Origin: Hymenobacter terrenus
GTDB taxonomy: Bacteria > Bacteroidota > Bacteroidia > Cytophagales > Hymenobacteraceae
Direction: 5' to 3'
DNA: 64,000 bases
NCBI RefSeq assembly: GCF_000972495.1
Contig: NZ_LATM01000002.1
Coordinates: forward strand, 186,001 to 250,000
The notes below the pieces were generated by a model. That model was not told the origin of the DNA, did not search any database, and saw only the letters and a list, made by a program, of their open reading frames with translations. Made by a program: the position numbers and the translations under genes. Positions 45,499 to 55,286 of the stretch are shown here, piece after piece; the stretch's first letter is position 1, and the number at the start of each line of letters is the position of its first letter.

Positions 45499-45506
45499 TA
45501 CTTTTG
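45499..45506 (+). promoter_or_regulatory. -7 box TACTTTTG upstream of the SIS gene
   Basis: Fits TAnnTTTG and lies 21 nt before the ATG at 45528. It contains the in-frame TTG that would otherwise be a start at 45504, which supports the ATG. Confidence 0.4.
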
Positions 45507-45527
45507 AAAAACAACGCAAAAAACCGC

Positions 45528-46457
45528 ATGGACGCCATTCTGCACGAGATTCTAGAAATACCCGCCCGCGCCCAAGAGGCCCTTAGCCATCCCGCCGCAG
45601 CGCTGCCACAGCGCGTGCCCTACCTGGGTATGGGTTCTTCCTATTTTGCGCCGCTCGCCTTCAAATACCTGGGCGTGCCCATCTACCCTGAGCTGGCCTC
45701 CGAATACGTGTGCTATCTGGCTCAGGATAAAAAGGAGCCGCTGGCGGTGCTGTTGTCGCAATCGGGCCGGAGCAGTGAGGTGCTGTGGTGCCGCGTACTA
45801 TTTGACTCTTACATAGCCGTTTCCAACGATACCGACAGTGAACTGTGCACATCCCCGAACGTGGTGGGTGTGATTCCTATCTTAGCGGGCGTCGAGCGCT
45901 ATTCCTCGTCGAAAACCTACGTTAATACGCTGCTGGCGCTGTTTAGAGGTTTCGGATTTTCGCCGGCTCCTACCATTGCGCACATCGCGCGCAGCATGGA
46001 GCGTTACCAAGCTCAAGGTCAGCACTTGGCCGAGGAAGTATTTGAGCTGCTGAATCAGCACGACATTCACGGCATCTACATTACCGGCAGCGGTCCCAAC
46101 ATTGCCACGGCCCTGGAAGCGGCGCTCATTCTGAGTGAAACAACCAAGCTTACGTTCCAGGGCCTCCCAATGGCGCAGTACGACCACGGGCCCAAGGAAA
46201 CGGCCCACAACAGCATCGTCATCCAGATACTGTCCCCCGGCGGCGCCTACGAGCGCACCCACCACCTCTCGGAGACGATTGCCGAGGCTGGCGCTTATGT
46301 GCTGACGGTGGAAGACCCGGACGTGGAGGAAACGTACTCCATCCTGGCCAATATCATTCCCTTCAACTTCATGGCCTATTACCTGGCCATGAAACTGAAT
46401 GTCAGCGAAACCTTCGTGGTGGGCGGAAAAGTCACGGAAGTGCAGTCAGGCAGTTGA
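45528..46457 (+). CDS. SIS-domain sugar-phosphate isomerase/deaminase-like protein
   Basis: 309 residues from the ATG at 45528. It has two SIS domains like the isomerase half of GlmS but no glutaminase domain. First domain: GMGSSYFAPLAFKYLG, ELASEY, LLSQSGRSSEVLW, then VERYSSSKTYVNTLLALFRGFG. Second domain: GIYITGSGPNIATALEAALILSETTKL, PMAQYDHGPKE. Relatives (AgaS, FrlB, glucosamine-6-phosphate deaminase types) act on amino- or fructosamine-sugar phosphates. It is followed about 150 nt later by a secreted GH63-like enzyme. The exact substrate is unknown. Confidence 0.8.
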   Translation: MDAILHEILEIPARAQEALSHPAAALPQRVPYLGMGSSYFAPLAFKYLGVPIYPELASEYVCYLAQDKKEPLAVLLSQSGRSSEVLWCRVLFDSYIAVSNDTDSELCTSPNVVGVIPILAGVERYSSSKTYVNTLLALFRGFGFSPAPTIAHIARSMERYQAQGQHLAEEVFELLNQHDIHGIYITGSGPNIATALEAALILSETTKLTFQGLPMAQYDHGPKETAHNSIVIQILSPGGAYERTHHLSETIAEAGAYVLTVEDPDVEETYSILANIIPFNFMAYYLAMKLNVSETFVVGGKVTEVQSGS

Positions 46458-46605
46458 ACCAAGGGCAGCTGCCCAACAAAGGCTCAGCGCATATCAATCA
46501 ACAAAATCCTCAATAACTGACGTGCCATCATGCTGCTCCACTAGCAGCTGGCGCGCTTCGGGCACAAAGCGGCTTGATAATTAAATAGAGCTTGTCATTA
46601 ACCGC

Positions 46606-49368
46606 ATGATCAAAGAAATTTTCGGGCTCAGTTTATTGGCTGGCCTGCTGGTAACCGGTGAAACAGTCACTGCCCAAAGCCGCTTCGATGCCGTGAACCT
46701 GCAGAAGCTGGACCGCACACACAACGTGACGGCCCCGGCCTGGGGCCCTTATAGCAAGCAATATGCTGGCATTTCGCACGTGGCCGATGCCCAGAAAGGC
46801 ATGCGCTTCGATTTTTCGGTAATGCCAGGGCATTTCGAGCGGAGGGTGCTAGTACCCAATGTGCTCTACGAATCAGGCTATTACCCTTGGCAGGCGTCGG
46901 CCGACCTAAACTATTTTTCCTTCCGCGAGGAGCTGGAATGGAAAGACCAGGTATTCACAGACGTGGCGTTCGCGCCCTTCGACGCACATGCACGGGTGGT
47001 ACAAATAAAGCTCATCAACCGCACGGCCAACATGCAAAACCTGGTTGTGCACCTTGTGCAGAGCCTACATTACCCCGACGTGAACCCGCTCCGGGCGGTG
47101 CTGCCAGGCCAAGCTGTTTGGAAAAGCGCCTACGATTATATCCAATTAACATTTGCCAAGCCCCGGCCCCAAGACAACCTAACGGCCGATGCGCTGCGCA
47201 AAGGGCAGGCGCGTGGCAATGATTTTGTGGGCGGCAATGGGCTGGGGCAAGGGTTTGGCAAAGACATCGGTGACCAGACAACCTACTCGTTCACAGTGCC
47301 GAATCCGATACAGGACGCCTGTCTGCTGCTGCGCTACCGGGCCCCGAAGGGCACAACCAATACCTTGGCTACAGAAGGTATCTGCACCAAGCCCATCAGC
47401 GTAGCGGGTACCGGGCAAATGGAGGTGGCGCGCGTGCCCCTGGGCCAGGTGGCCGCCGGCCCACAGCGCCTGCGCCTGCGTGCCCTGGGCAACGGAGCAT
47501 TGGAACTTGATGGCTTCACAGTAGTAGCAAATTACCAAGTTGACTCGGTAGCCTTCATCACTGATTTTCACCCCATACCGAAAATAGTAAACGATGAGCA
47601 GGCGCAGACCGTCGTGCTCAAATACCCGGATGTGGCGCAGCATTACGGTGTAGCGTGGCAACACAAGCTCTCGATGCTGCGGCAGTTTCACAACGATGAG
47701 CTGGATGTGGACCTGCCTCTGACTGTGAACAGGCACATCAGCCGGGAGTTTTTTGGCAACAGTAGGGGCCACTACACCGACATCCTATTACGAGCCGTAC
47801 CGTTGCAGGCTAACCAAACCAAAACACTGTATGCGGTGGTGTGCGAGGGCACTCCCGCCGAAATAGCGCAGAGCATGGCCCGCTTTCGGCAGGAGCAGGA
47901 CTACAGTCGGTATTTCACGCCGTATGAAACGCAGCTTCAGGCTATGCGCGTCAATCCGGCCGGAGAGAAGTACCGCTTTGGCAACCAGATGATTCGCACT
48001 AACACGCTGCAAAACATAGTATATCCAGTGTACGCTGCCGGCGAATACATCAAGCATTTCACGCCCGGCCGCCTGTGGAACAGCCTCTATACCTGGGACA
48101 GCGGCTTTATCGGGCTGGGTATGACGGAGATTGATACGGTGAAAGCCGCCGAAATACTCAATGCCTACACCACCGATGCCACCGACCCGAACGCTTTCGT
48201 GCACCACGGCTCGCTGGTGCCCACGCAGTTTTATGTGTTCCAGGAACTGTGGCAGCGCACCCGCTCGCGTCAGTTGCTCACGTACTTCTATCCGCGGCTG
48301 CGCAAGTACTACCTTTTCTACACCGGTCAAGCCGGCAGCTCAACCACGCGCATGGCTAAATCGGGCCTGCTGCGCCCCTGGGACTATTTCTACAACTCGG
48401 GCGGTTGGGACGATTATCCGCCGCAACGGTTCGTCCACAGTCAAAAAGGATACACCGACCACGTGGCGCCCGTCGTGTCCACGGCGCAAGCCATTCGCAT
48501 CGCGAAAATCATGCGCCAAACCGCCGCACAGTTGGGCAATCGGGCCGATGTGCGACGTTACGACCAGGACATCGCCACCTTCACTCAGGCGCTGCAACGC
48601 TATTCCTGGGACCCGGCTTCCGGTTATTTCGGCTATGTATTACACGCGCCCGACGGTACTCCTTCCGGCATCCTGCGGACCGATAAGGGCGTCAATTTCA
48701 ACATGGGAGTAGACGGAATTTCTCCGCTAATGGCCGGCATTTGCACCCCCGCGCAGCAGCAACAACTACTGAGTCACTTGTTCTCGGAGAAGGCCCTGTG
48801 GACGCCCGTGGGGGCAACTGCCGTAGACCAATCGGCGCCTTACTACGATGCCGAAGGCTACTGGAACGGGGCGGTTTGGTTTCCGCATCAGTGGTTTTTT
48901 TGGAAAGCCTTGCTGGACCTGGGGGAGGGTGACCGGGCCGCTCAGATTGCGCTGACGGCACTCAATGCCTGGGAAAAAGAAGCTGAGCTGACATACAACA
49001 GCCCCGAACACTTCTCGGTAGAAACCGGTCGGGGCACCGGCTGGCAACAGTTCTCGGGGTTGTCGACGCCTATCTTGTCGTGGTTTGGCGCCTATTTCCG
49101 CCCTGGCACCCTTACCACCGGCTTCGATACGTGGGTGCAAGCCAGTACCTTCTCGGTCGACAACACGCAATTGGATGCTACACTGACACTGAGTGCTCCC
49201 GGCACAACTCCCACCGTATTGGTATGCCTGAAAGCCGGCCCCACGTATCGCGCCACTGTCAACGGCCGCTCGGTGCCCTGCACGCAAGCAGTGAGTGGCG
49301 CGCTACAACTTGTTATCCCCGCCACTGCCAGCCGCCAGGCCAAGCTAAAGATAGTAGCCAGTAAATAA
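46606..49368 (+). CDS. Secreted GH63/trehalase-like (alpha/alpha)6-barrel glucosidase
   Basis: 920 residues. Signal peptide ending TVTAQ. An N-terminal beta-sandwich covers about 30-430. The (alpha/alpha)6 barrel from about 450 carries the clan GH-G marks: general acid D498 in LYTWDSGFIGLG, the YWNGAVWFPHQWFFWKALLDLG segment, and the base within SPEHFSVETGRGTG (E801 or E806). A C-terminal beta domain follows. The overall layout is like GH63 alpha-glucosidases and mannosylglycerate-hydrolase-type proteins. It would release glucose or a related sugar from an alpha-linked oligosaccharide in the periplasm. Fold assignment is good, specificity unknown. Confidence 0.78.
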   Translation: MIKEIFGLSLLAGLLVTGETVTAQSRFDAVNLQKLDRTHNVTAPAWGPYSKQYAGISHVADAQKGMRFDFSVMPGHFERRVLVPNVLYESGYYPWQASADLNYFSFREELEWKDQVFTDVAFAPFDAHARVVQIKLINRTANMQNLVVHLVQSLHYPDVNPLRAVLPGQAVWKSAYDYIQLTFAKPRPQDNLTADALRKGQARGNDFVGGNGLGQGFGKDIGDQTTYSFTVPNPIQDACLLLRYRAPKGTTNTLATEGICTKPISVAGTGQMEVARVPLGQVAAGPQRLRLRALGNGALELDGFTVVANYQVDSVAFITDFHPIPKIVNDEQAQTVVLKYPDVAQHYGVAWQHKLSMLRQFHNDELDVDLPLTVNRHISREFFGNSRGHYTDILLRAVPLQANQTKTLYAVVCEGTPAEIAQSMARFRQEQDYSRYFTPYETQLQAMRVNPAGEKYRFGNQMIRTNTLQNIVYPVYAAGEYIKHFTPGRLWNSLYTWDSGFIGLGMTEIDTVKAAEILNAYTTDATDPNAFVHHGSLVPTQFYVFQELWQRTRSRQLLTYFYPRLRKYYLFYTGQAGSSTTRMAKSGLLRPWDYFYNSGGWDDYPPQRFVHSQKGYTDHVAPVVSTAQAIRIAKIMRQTAAQLGNRADVRRYDQDIATFTQALQRYSWDPASGYFGYVLHAPDGTPSGILRTDKGVNFNMGVDGISPLMAGICTPAQQQQLLSHLFSEKALWTPVGATAVDQSAPYYDAEGYWNGAVWFPHQWFFWKALLDLGEGDRAAQIALTALNAWEKEAELTYNSPEHFSVETGRGTGWQQFSGLSTPILSWFGAYFRPGTLTTGFDTWVQASTFSVDNTQLDATLTLSAPGTTPTVLVCLKAGPTYRATVNGRSVPCTQAVSGALQLVIPATASRQAKLKIVASK

Positions 49369-49728
49369 CCTCGTTCTTGTTTGTCAGACAGAGCTTATAA
49401 TCCCATAAGAAGTTGTTTGAGTAGCCAAATGCGTTGACAACCAGATGTCTAGTAACAGTGATTAGTAAGCTTGTCAGAGCAAAATAAGGTTGGAGTATTC
49501 CTCTGGAATAGGGGGAAGGCGAGGCTAATTAATTCCAGAGGACCGGAGTAATACCCAGTGAATGCCATTTCTGCCTGGAATGTGGCCATTGAGTTGGTGT
49601 CTGAAGCAGAGTATTATTAATAAAGTAAGTTTTGCTTTGCAACTTCGTTACTTTTGCAGGCGTTATCTTAAAACAAGGATGCCCTTCACCTTTCGAATAC
49701 TCTAGTCGCCACTTTATCAAATTTGCAT
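49369..49728 (+). promoter_or_regulatory. Intergenic region upstream of the Fur-family gene, with operator-like site
   Basis: 360 nt without a gene. Near its end TTGCAAC TTC GTTAC (49637-49651) resembles the core of the palindrome upstream of the MerC gene (TTGCAAC ATA GTTGCAA). It overlaps a -7 box TACTTTTG at 49649-49656. This would suit autorepression by the Fur-family protein. Confidence 0.45.
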
Positions 49729-50160
49729 ATGTCTTTATCCGCCGAACGTATTGCGCAAACACTGACTCGCCATGCCCTGCGGCAGACGCCCGTGCGTCGG
49801 GCCGTACTACAGGTGCTGGGCGATTCACCCTTCGCTCTCTCGGGTAGCGAGATAGAGCAGCAAATAGGGCCTGGCACTGACCGTATCACGTTGTACCGGA
49901 CGCTGAAGTCGTTTGAGGAAAATGGTCTGATTCATCGGGTTATTGATTCTTCAGACGTTATCCGGTACGCTTCCTGTTCCATAGAATGCAGTGCTCACGC
50001 GCACTTCGACAATCACGTGCATTTCAAGTGCACAGCTTGTCAGCATATCTACTGCCTTAGCCAAGTGCCCATCCCTGCGGTTATGCTGCCGGATAAGTTT
50101 GAGGCGCAAACCCGCGATTATCTGCTGGCGGGGGTATGCCGGGAGTGCCAGCCGGCTTAG
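49729..50160 (+). CDS. Fur-family transcriptional regulator (Zur-like candidate)
   Basis: 143 residues from the ATG at 49729; the TTG two codons earlier is less likely. N-terminal winged helix (LRQTPVRRAVLQVLGDSPFALSGSEIEQQI, DRITLYRTLKSFEENGLIHRV), then the metal-binding dimerisation domain with HAHFDNHVHFKCTACQHIYCL and CRECQ, which hold the two CxxC pairs of the structural zinc and the His-rich sensor region. The metal is not certain. The neighbouring MerC-like protein and His-rich lipoprotein favour zinc or another divalent metal over iron. It is followed by its own terminator. Confidence 0.87.
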   Translation: MSLSAERIAQTLTRHALRQTPVRRAVLQVLGDSPFALSGSEIEQQIGPGTDRITLYRTLKSFEENGLIHRVIDSSDVIRYASCSIECSAHAHFDNHVHFKCTACQHIYCLSQVPIPAVMLPDKFEAQTRDYLLAGVCRECQPA

Positions 50161-50193
50161 ACCATACTGTACAAAGCTTCAAGCGCTAGCAAG

Positions 50194-50230
50194 GCCGCCC
50201 CCGTCACTTCAAGACAGGGGCGGCTTTTTT
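50194..50230 (+). terminator. Intrinsic terminator of the Fur-family gene
   Basis: GCCGCCCC (50194-50201) pairs with GGGGCGGC (50217-50224), followed by TTTTTTG. It is 34 nt past the stop codon. Confidence 0.85.
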
Positions 50231-50460
50231 GTGCCATAAATGACGGTTACTTAGTATATGCCGATGCAGCAACAATGCTGCTTTTGAAAGCACATTATAC
50301 CGTATTATTTCTGAATATCAAGGTGTAATATTCTACACAGCTTTGGTTAAGCTCGTATTCTTACAATACATCAGAATTTTTTAAAAGAAACATTGCTGCA
50401 TTTACAAAGAGGGCTTGCCAAATTTGAAACATTGTTGCCCTGCACCCGCTGAATCTCACG

Positions 50461-51093
50461 GTGCAGCCCGGCGAAATCTACTGCCTGCTCGGAGCCAACG
50501 GGGCCGGCAAGAGCACAACTATCAACTTGTTTCTCGACTTCATCCAGCCCTCGGGCGGAGCGACCTACGTGAATGGCCTGAATGTGCAAACCCAAGGCGA
50601 GAGCAGCAAGCAATACCTGGCCTACATCCCCGAAAACCTGATGCTGTACCCTGACCTGACGGGGCGGGAAAATCTGGCCTTTTTCTGCGGACTGGCCGGT
50701 AAGCAGCCCTCCCATGGTGAGTTGGGGGAGTTGCTGCGCGAAGCCGTCCTGCAAGCCGGTTTCGCCGATCGGCGCGTGGCGGCCTACTCCAAGGGCATGC
50801 GGCAGAAAGTAGGCATTGCCTTGGCCGTGGCTAAGGACGCCAGGGCCCTGCTGCTCGACGAGCCTACCTCTGGCCTCGACCCCAAGGCCAGCAACGAATT
50901 CTCGGAGCTGCTGCTGCGCCTGCGCGAGCGGGGCGTGGCTACGCTCATGGCCACCCACGACCTGTTTCGGGCCCGCGACACCGGCACCCACATCGGCATC
51001 ATGCGGGAGGGCCGGTTGCTCGAATCCTTCGAAGCCAACCGCGTGGACTATAATGAGCTGGAAGAGCTGTATTTGCAGCACATGCATGCCTGA
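50461..51093 (+). CDS. ABC transporter ATP-binding protein, 5'-truncated
   Basis: 210 residues from a GTG. Walker A (GANGAGKST), signature-like YSKGMRQKVGIALA, Walker B/D-loop (ALLLDEPTSGLDP) and the switch His (ATHDLF) are intact. The usual first 25 or so residues, with the A-loop aromatic, are missing. Upstream codons in the same frame read NIVALHPLNLTVQPGE as expected, but a TGA at 50425 stops the frame, and a KFE-like remnant sits in another frame. Without the N-terminus it may not bind ATP normally. It begins the decayed four-gene block and probably powered the two permeases that follow. Functional status is doubtful. Confidence 0.65.
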   Translation: MQPGEIYCLLGANGAGKSTTINLFLDFIQPSGGATYVNGLNVQTQGESSKQYLAYIPENLMLYPDLTGRENLAFFCGLAGKQPSHGELGELLREAVLQAGFADRRVAAYSKGMRQKVGIALAVAKDARALLLDEPTSGLDPKASNEFSELLLRLRERGVATLMATHDLFRARDTGTHIGIMREGRLLESFEANRVDYNELEELYLQHMHA

Positions 51094-51178
51094 ATAGCTG
51101 GCTTTCAACTAATGGCAGATGAGGTAGATTAATTGGTTGTCATGCGGCGCAAAGCAGGGCGTTCTTAATAAGTGACTT

Positions 51179-52585
51179 ATGCTACGACGCATCGTACTCA
51201 AAGAGCTGCGCACGGCCGTGCGCAACCGGCAGGTGTTCGTATTTGGGCTGCTGGTGGCCGGGCTGTTGCTGGCCGCGGGAGTCGCTAGCTACGCGGGCTT
51301 CCGGCAGCAGCGCGAGCAGATGGCGCGCGCCCAGGCCGAGCGCCGGGCCGAATGGCTGGGGCAGGGCGAAAAGCATCCGCACATTGCTACTCATTTCGGC
51401 ACCTTCGTATTCAAGCCCAAAACCGGGCTCAGCTTTTTCGACTACGGCCTGGATGCCTACACGGGCACCTCGGTGTACCTGGAGGCGCACTACCAGCACG
51501 AATTCATGTTTCGGCCGGCGCAAGACTACTCGGCCCTGATTCGGTTTGGGGAGCTGTCGGGGGCGCTGGTGTTGCAGGTGCTGCTGCCGCTGCTGGTGAT
51601 ATTTCTGTGTTTCGGGGCCATCACGCGGGAGCGGGAGAGTGGCACCTTGCGCCTGCTGCTAAGCCAGGGCGTGAGCAGTCGGCGGCTGGCCTGGGGCAAG
51701 GTGCTGGCCTACTACGCGCTGGTACTGGCCCTGCTGCTGCCCACTCTGGCCGTGGTGGGCGGCCTGGGCTTGGGATATGGCGCGGCAGGAGGGGAGGTAG
51801 TGGGCCGCCTGCTGGGGCTGGAAGCGGTGTACGCGGCCTATTTTTTTGGTTTCGTATGCTTGTGCGTGCTGGTGTCGGCCCGGGCGGGCTCGTCGCGCAA
51901 TGCCTTACTCACGCTGCTCACGCTTAGTATTTGCCGTGGTGCTGCCCAAAACCGCTGCGGCCCTCGGCGACCAACGTTACCCATTGCCCACACTGCAAGC
52001 CTACCAGGACGGCATCAACAAAGAAACCGACCAGGGCCTGCCCGGCGACCTGCCCAAGGCCGAGCGCAAAGCCCGCCTGCAACGGGTGTATTTGCAAACC
52101 TATGGGGTGGACTCGGTGCAGCGCCTGCCATTCAACTTTGAGTGGCTGGCCACGCAGGCCCACGAAGCCTACCACGACCGGGTGCAGGCCCGCCACCGCG
52201 CCGCGTTGGTACGCACCCTCGAAGCGCAGAACCGCCTGGGCACGGCCGCCAGCTTTTTTGACCCCTACCTGTGCGCAACCTGAGCATGGCCCTGGCGGGC
52301 ACCGACCTCTACACCAGTCTCAACTTTCAGCAGCAGGCCACCGACTACCGCGCCCGGTTCATCGCGCGCCTCAACGATGATGCCGCCCGCCACTCCAAAT
52401 ACGGTGGGTTTTATGAGTATCACAAAGGGGCGGCGCTGTGGGCCGCAGTGCCGGATTTTGCCTACCATCTGCCCACGCTGCTTCGCACTCTGCCTCACTA
52501 CGGGGCCGAGTTGCTGGCCTTGCTGCTCTGGGTGCTGGCCTTGCCGGTGGCCTTGCACCTGGCCACGCGGCGCTTGGCGCTGTAG
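51179..52585 (+). pseudogene. ABC-2 type permease (DUF3526-like), two frameshifts
   Basis: The first frame encodes the start and about the first 250 residues with several membrane helices (MLRRIVLKELRTAVRNRQVF, AITRERESGTLRLLLSQGVSSRRLAWGK). Near 51930 the homologous reading moves to the +1 frame (VFAVVLPKTAAALGDQRYPLPT, SFFDPYL). Near 52272 it returns to the first frame (RNLSMALAGTDLYTSLNFQQQATDYR) and ends with a last helix and ATRRLAL. The net frame is restored but about 110 codons would be misread and a stop met. Neither break is in a homopolymer, so real decay is more likely than sequencing error. Confidence 0.8.
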
Positions 52586-52617
52586 CCCGGAGCGTCACGA
52601 TTTTTTACTCCTTGCTC

Positions 52618-54046
52618 ATGCTGAAACTTATTCTCAAGTACGAGTGGCTGCACTTCCGTCGCAATGGCCTGCAGCTGGCTTTGTTTGGCGGGCTAGCTCT
52701 GTTTGGGCTCTATGCCATCTACTACGGCCACCGGCAGCTGGCCGTGCAGCGGGCCACGCTGGCGCAACTGGACGAAACCACACGCACCGAGTGGGCCGAC
52801 TACCAGCAAGCTTTCCAGGCCGATACCAGCGTAGCCACCGAGAAAGACAAGTTTGAGGAAGCCACCGACCCTAGCTTTGCCTGGCACCGGCAGGGCTACG
52901 TGGTGCGGCAAGCAGCCTCGGCCCTGGCTCCGCTAGTGGTGGGGCAGCGCGACCTCAACCCCGGCCATTATCGCCTCACGGGCATGAGCTTGTACTACCA
53001 GCTTTTCCAAAATGAGCTAGCCAACCCGCTGAAGCTGCTGGTCGGCAACTTCGATCTGGCCTTCGTGCTGGTGTATTTGTTGCCGCTGTTCATCATTGCC
53101 CTCAGCTACGCCCTGATGGCCGGTGAGAAGGAAAGCGGTGTGCTGCCCCTGCTGCGGGTGCAGGTGGCATCGGTGCGCCGTCTGCTGCTGGGTATGCTGC
53201 TGTTTGGGTTTTTGCTGGTAATGGCACTGGCCGAAGGCTTGTCGTTGTTGGGCTTCGCGGTGGTGGGTGCTAGCGTGCGCCGCGACGGAGCCGGAATGCT
53301 GCTCTGGCTGCTGACGGTGGCCAGCAATTGCGCCTTCTGGTTCGCCGTGGTGTGGGCGGTAGCCTCCTTCAACCGCGACTCGGCGGTGAATGCGCTAGCG
53401 GCCGTGGGGCTGTGGCTGCTGTTTCTGCTGGTGCTGCCGGCTGGCCTGAGCGCGGCCCTGGCGGTGCTCGGTTGATAGCTCCGTGCTGGCCCCGCTGGTG
53501 CGTCGCCGTGGCATCGACAATGAGCAGGATAAGCGGGCCGTGCGGGCCGTGGTGCGCCGCTATCTGCGCCAGCAGCCCGCCCTGGCCGTGCCCGCCGCTA
53601 CTCTGTACCAGCCCAACTTATCGGCCAAAGGCTACGCCGCCTTCACGCAGCTCAATGACCTCGACAACCGCCCGCTGGTGGCTGGCTACCTGCAGGCTGT
53701 GGCCGCCCGCGACCAGCTGGCCGCCCGCTTCGATGTGGTGAACCCTGCCGTGCATGCCCAAAACCTGCTCAGCCAAACCGCCCGCACCGACCTGGCTACC
53801 TACCTCAATTTCCTGGGCCAGCTGCCCGCTTTCCACCAGCGCATTGTGGCTTTCTACTATCCCCGTCTGTTCCGCAACCAGGCCCTCACCGTGGCCGACT
53901 AAGCCCGCCGCCCGCAGTTCCGGCCGGCCCCGCCACCTGCCGGCTACCTGCGCCGGCTGGCTGGGGGCGTAGCGCAATTGGCCGCGCTGGCCGGGCTGGT
54001 CTTCGCCCTGGGCTACTGGAACCTGCCCCGCCACCTGCGCAGCTAA
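52618..54046 (+). pseudogene. Second ABC-2 type permease (DUF3526-like), frameshift and stop
   Basis: The ATG at 52618 opens MLKLILKYEWLHFRRNGLQL, and the frame runs through several helices (IALSYALMAGEKESGVLPLLRVQ) to a stop at 53473-53475. The continuation is in the next frame (VLAPLVRRRGIDNEQDKRAV, NPAVHAQNLLSQTARTDLAT). That frame is cut by a TAA at 53900-53902, after which it still reads on to a final helix (LAALAGLVFALGYWNLP) and stops at 54046. The first permease in the block has the same DUF3526 architecture. Both mutations would destroy the C-terminal half. Confidence 0.8.
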
Positions 54047-54169
54047 CGTGGTGCAGCCAAGAGTTAAATGGAATGCTAGGGCACCGACACCGCCCCAATG
54101 TGCTATTCGCGCAAGTCCTCTTTTCGGTGTTGACGGGGCTCTGATTTCTACCACTATTTCTGCTTCCCT

Positions 54170-54515
54170 ATGCGACCATCTTTGCTTGTATGCCTGGCTT
54201 TGGGGCGAGCGTCCTGTTGCTTAGCCGCCCGGCTGTGGGGCTAGCCGCTGCACCTGCCCGGCAGTGCTTTCGTGGCTAGCACCCAAACCGACGTGGTTGG
54301 GCATTTCGAGCTGATAGGCGTAGCTGGTGGGGGCTACCTGTTGTGCGCCACAGCCGTTGGCCTGAAGCCGACCAGCCCCACTTTCCCCGTGCGGCCCGGT
54401 CAGCCCGCGCTACTCTTGTCTTCCATCAAGCTGCTGCGCGAAGTGACCGTAATGGGGCAGCAGAAAGTGACTGAGCTGGTTGAGGGCAAGTTGGTGTACA
54501 ACGTGGACCAGCGCC
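54170..54515 (+). pseudogene. 5' fragment of a TonB-dependent receptor
   Basis: Starts ATGCGACCATCT with a signal-peptide-like stretch interrupted by TAG. It then reads like the regulatory domain of an outer-membrane beta-barrel receptor (TDVVGHFELIGVAGGGYLL, LLREVTVMGQQKVTELVEGK, LVYNVDQ). Similarity ends there, just before the convergent lipoprotein gene; the plug and barrel are absent. It was probably the outer-membrane partner of the decayed ABC system. Confidence 0.7.
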
Positions 54516-54543
54516 AGATACTTTGCACCTTTGGCAGGCGGTG

Positions 54544-55065
54544 TTATTTAGCAGGTTGTGACTGGCTGTTTAGCAAGGCTGTGTGTTCCTGCTCCATTTT
54601 TTTGTGGGCTTCTACTAGCTGGCGGTGCTCCCGTTTCATCTGCTCGTCTTCGGCTTGCATAATGGCATGGTCGGCCTGCATCTGCGCGAGGGAGACACGA
54701 CCAGCGGCGTGACTTTTTTCCAGTTCGGCGTGGCGGGCCAGTATCTGGGTGTGGTGCTGCATCACCCACCGGCATCGGGCCATGAAGGCGCGGTGGCGCG
54801 TTTCCAGAACCTGGAAGGCTGGCGTCTGGTCTTGCTGCTTGGCCCTGGCGGCAGCAAGGGCCGCGAAATGGTCGGCCTCCATCACTGAGTCTGCTTCTTC
54901 CATGTGCTGGTGGTCGGCCTCCATGGCGGTGTGTTCAGCCCCAAGTTGAGCATGGGAAGTAATAGGTTGCTCTTCCCTCTTGCTTGCTGGCGTGCAGGCC
55001 GCCAGCAAGCCGGTGCTCAAGGCAATGATAAAAGAGGTAGCCTGAATGCTGGAAGGAAACTTCAT
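54544..55065 (-). CDS. Coiled-coil lipoprotein with a heptad-phased histidine stripe
   Basis: 173 residues from the ATG at 55065, chosen because it begins a lipoprotein signal (MKFPSSIQATSFIIALSTGLLAAC, Cys24). An in-frame extension to 55230 would bury it. The mature part is almost all helix, rich in Glu, His, Met, Gln and Ala, with a break near residue 80. Histidines recur at steps of 7 or 14: 38, 45, 52, 66, then 91, 105, 112, 119, 133, 147, 154, 161. They would line one face of a coiled coil. I do not recognise a family. A metal-binding periplasmic or outer-membrane role is inferred from the His/Met/Glu content and from the MerC-like and Fur-family neighbours. It is divergent from the MerC-like gene. 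Confidence 0.7.
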   Translation of the reverse strand: MKFPSSIQATSFIIALSTGLLAACTPASKREEQPITSHAQLGAEHTAMEADHQHMEEADSVMEADHFAALAAARAKQQDQTPAFQVLETRHRAFMARCRWVMQHHTQILARHAELEKSHAAGRVSLAQMQADHAIMQAEDEQMKREHRQLVEAHKKMEQEHTALLNSQSQPAK

Positions 55066-55286
55066 GGCCCTTGTAGCAGTAGAAGAAAGCAAAAAGAAAC
55101 GTTTGGCACCACTCCAACTCACGACCGAAGCCATGGCCATGACAGGGTATTGCCGTTGCAAGGTCGGCACAGTGGCCGATACACCATAAGGCCTTGCCCA
55201 ACTTGCTCTAAGTTGCCGTAGTCGGAACACGCTGAGTATTCGAATTCATGACTGGCTTCCGGGACGAGCGAGAGTTGTTGAATAAA

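Noticed and set aside
49529..49828. Minus-strand frame of 99 codons upstream of the Fur-family gene
   Set aside because: Runs across the promoter region and the start of the Fur-family gene; no homology visible.
50371..51108. Minus-strand frame of 245 codons over the ABC ATPase
   Set aside because: The plus strand holds Walker A, signature and Walker B motifs, so the minus frame is a shadow.
51179..52585. Programmed frameshifting as explanation for the permease frames
   Set aside because: Two separate shifts without slippery sequences, and damage in all neighbouring genes of the block, fit decay better.
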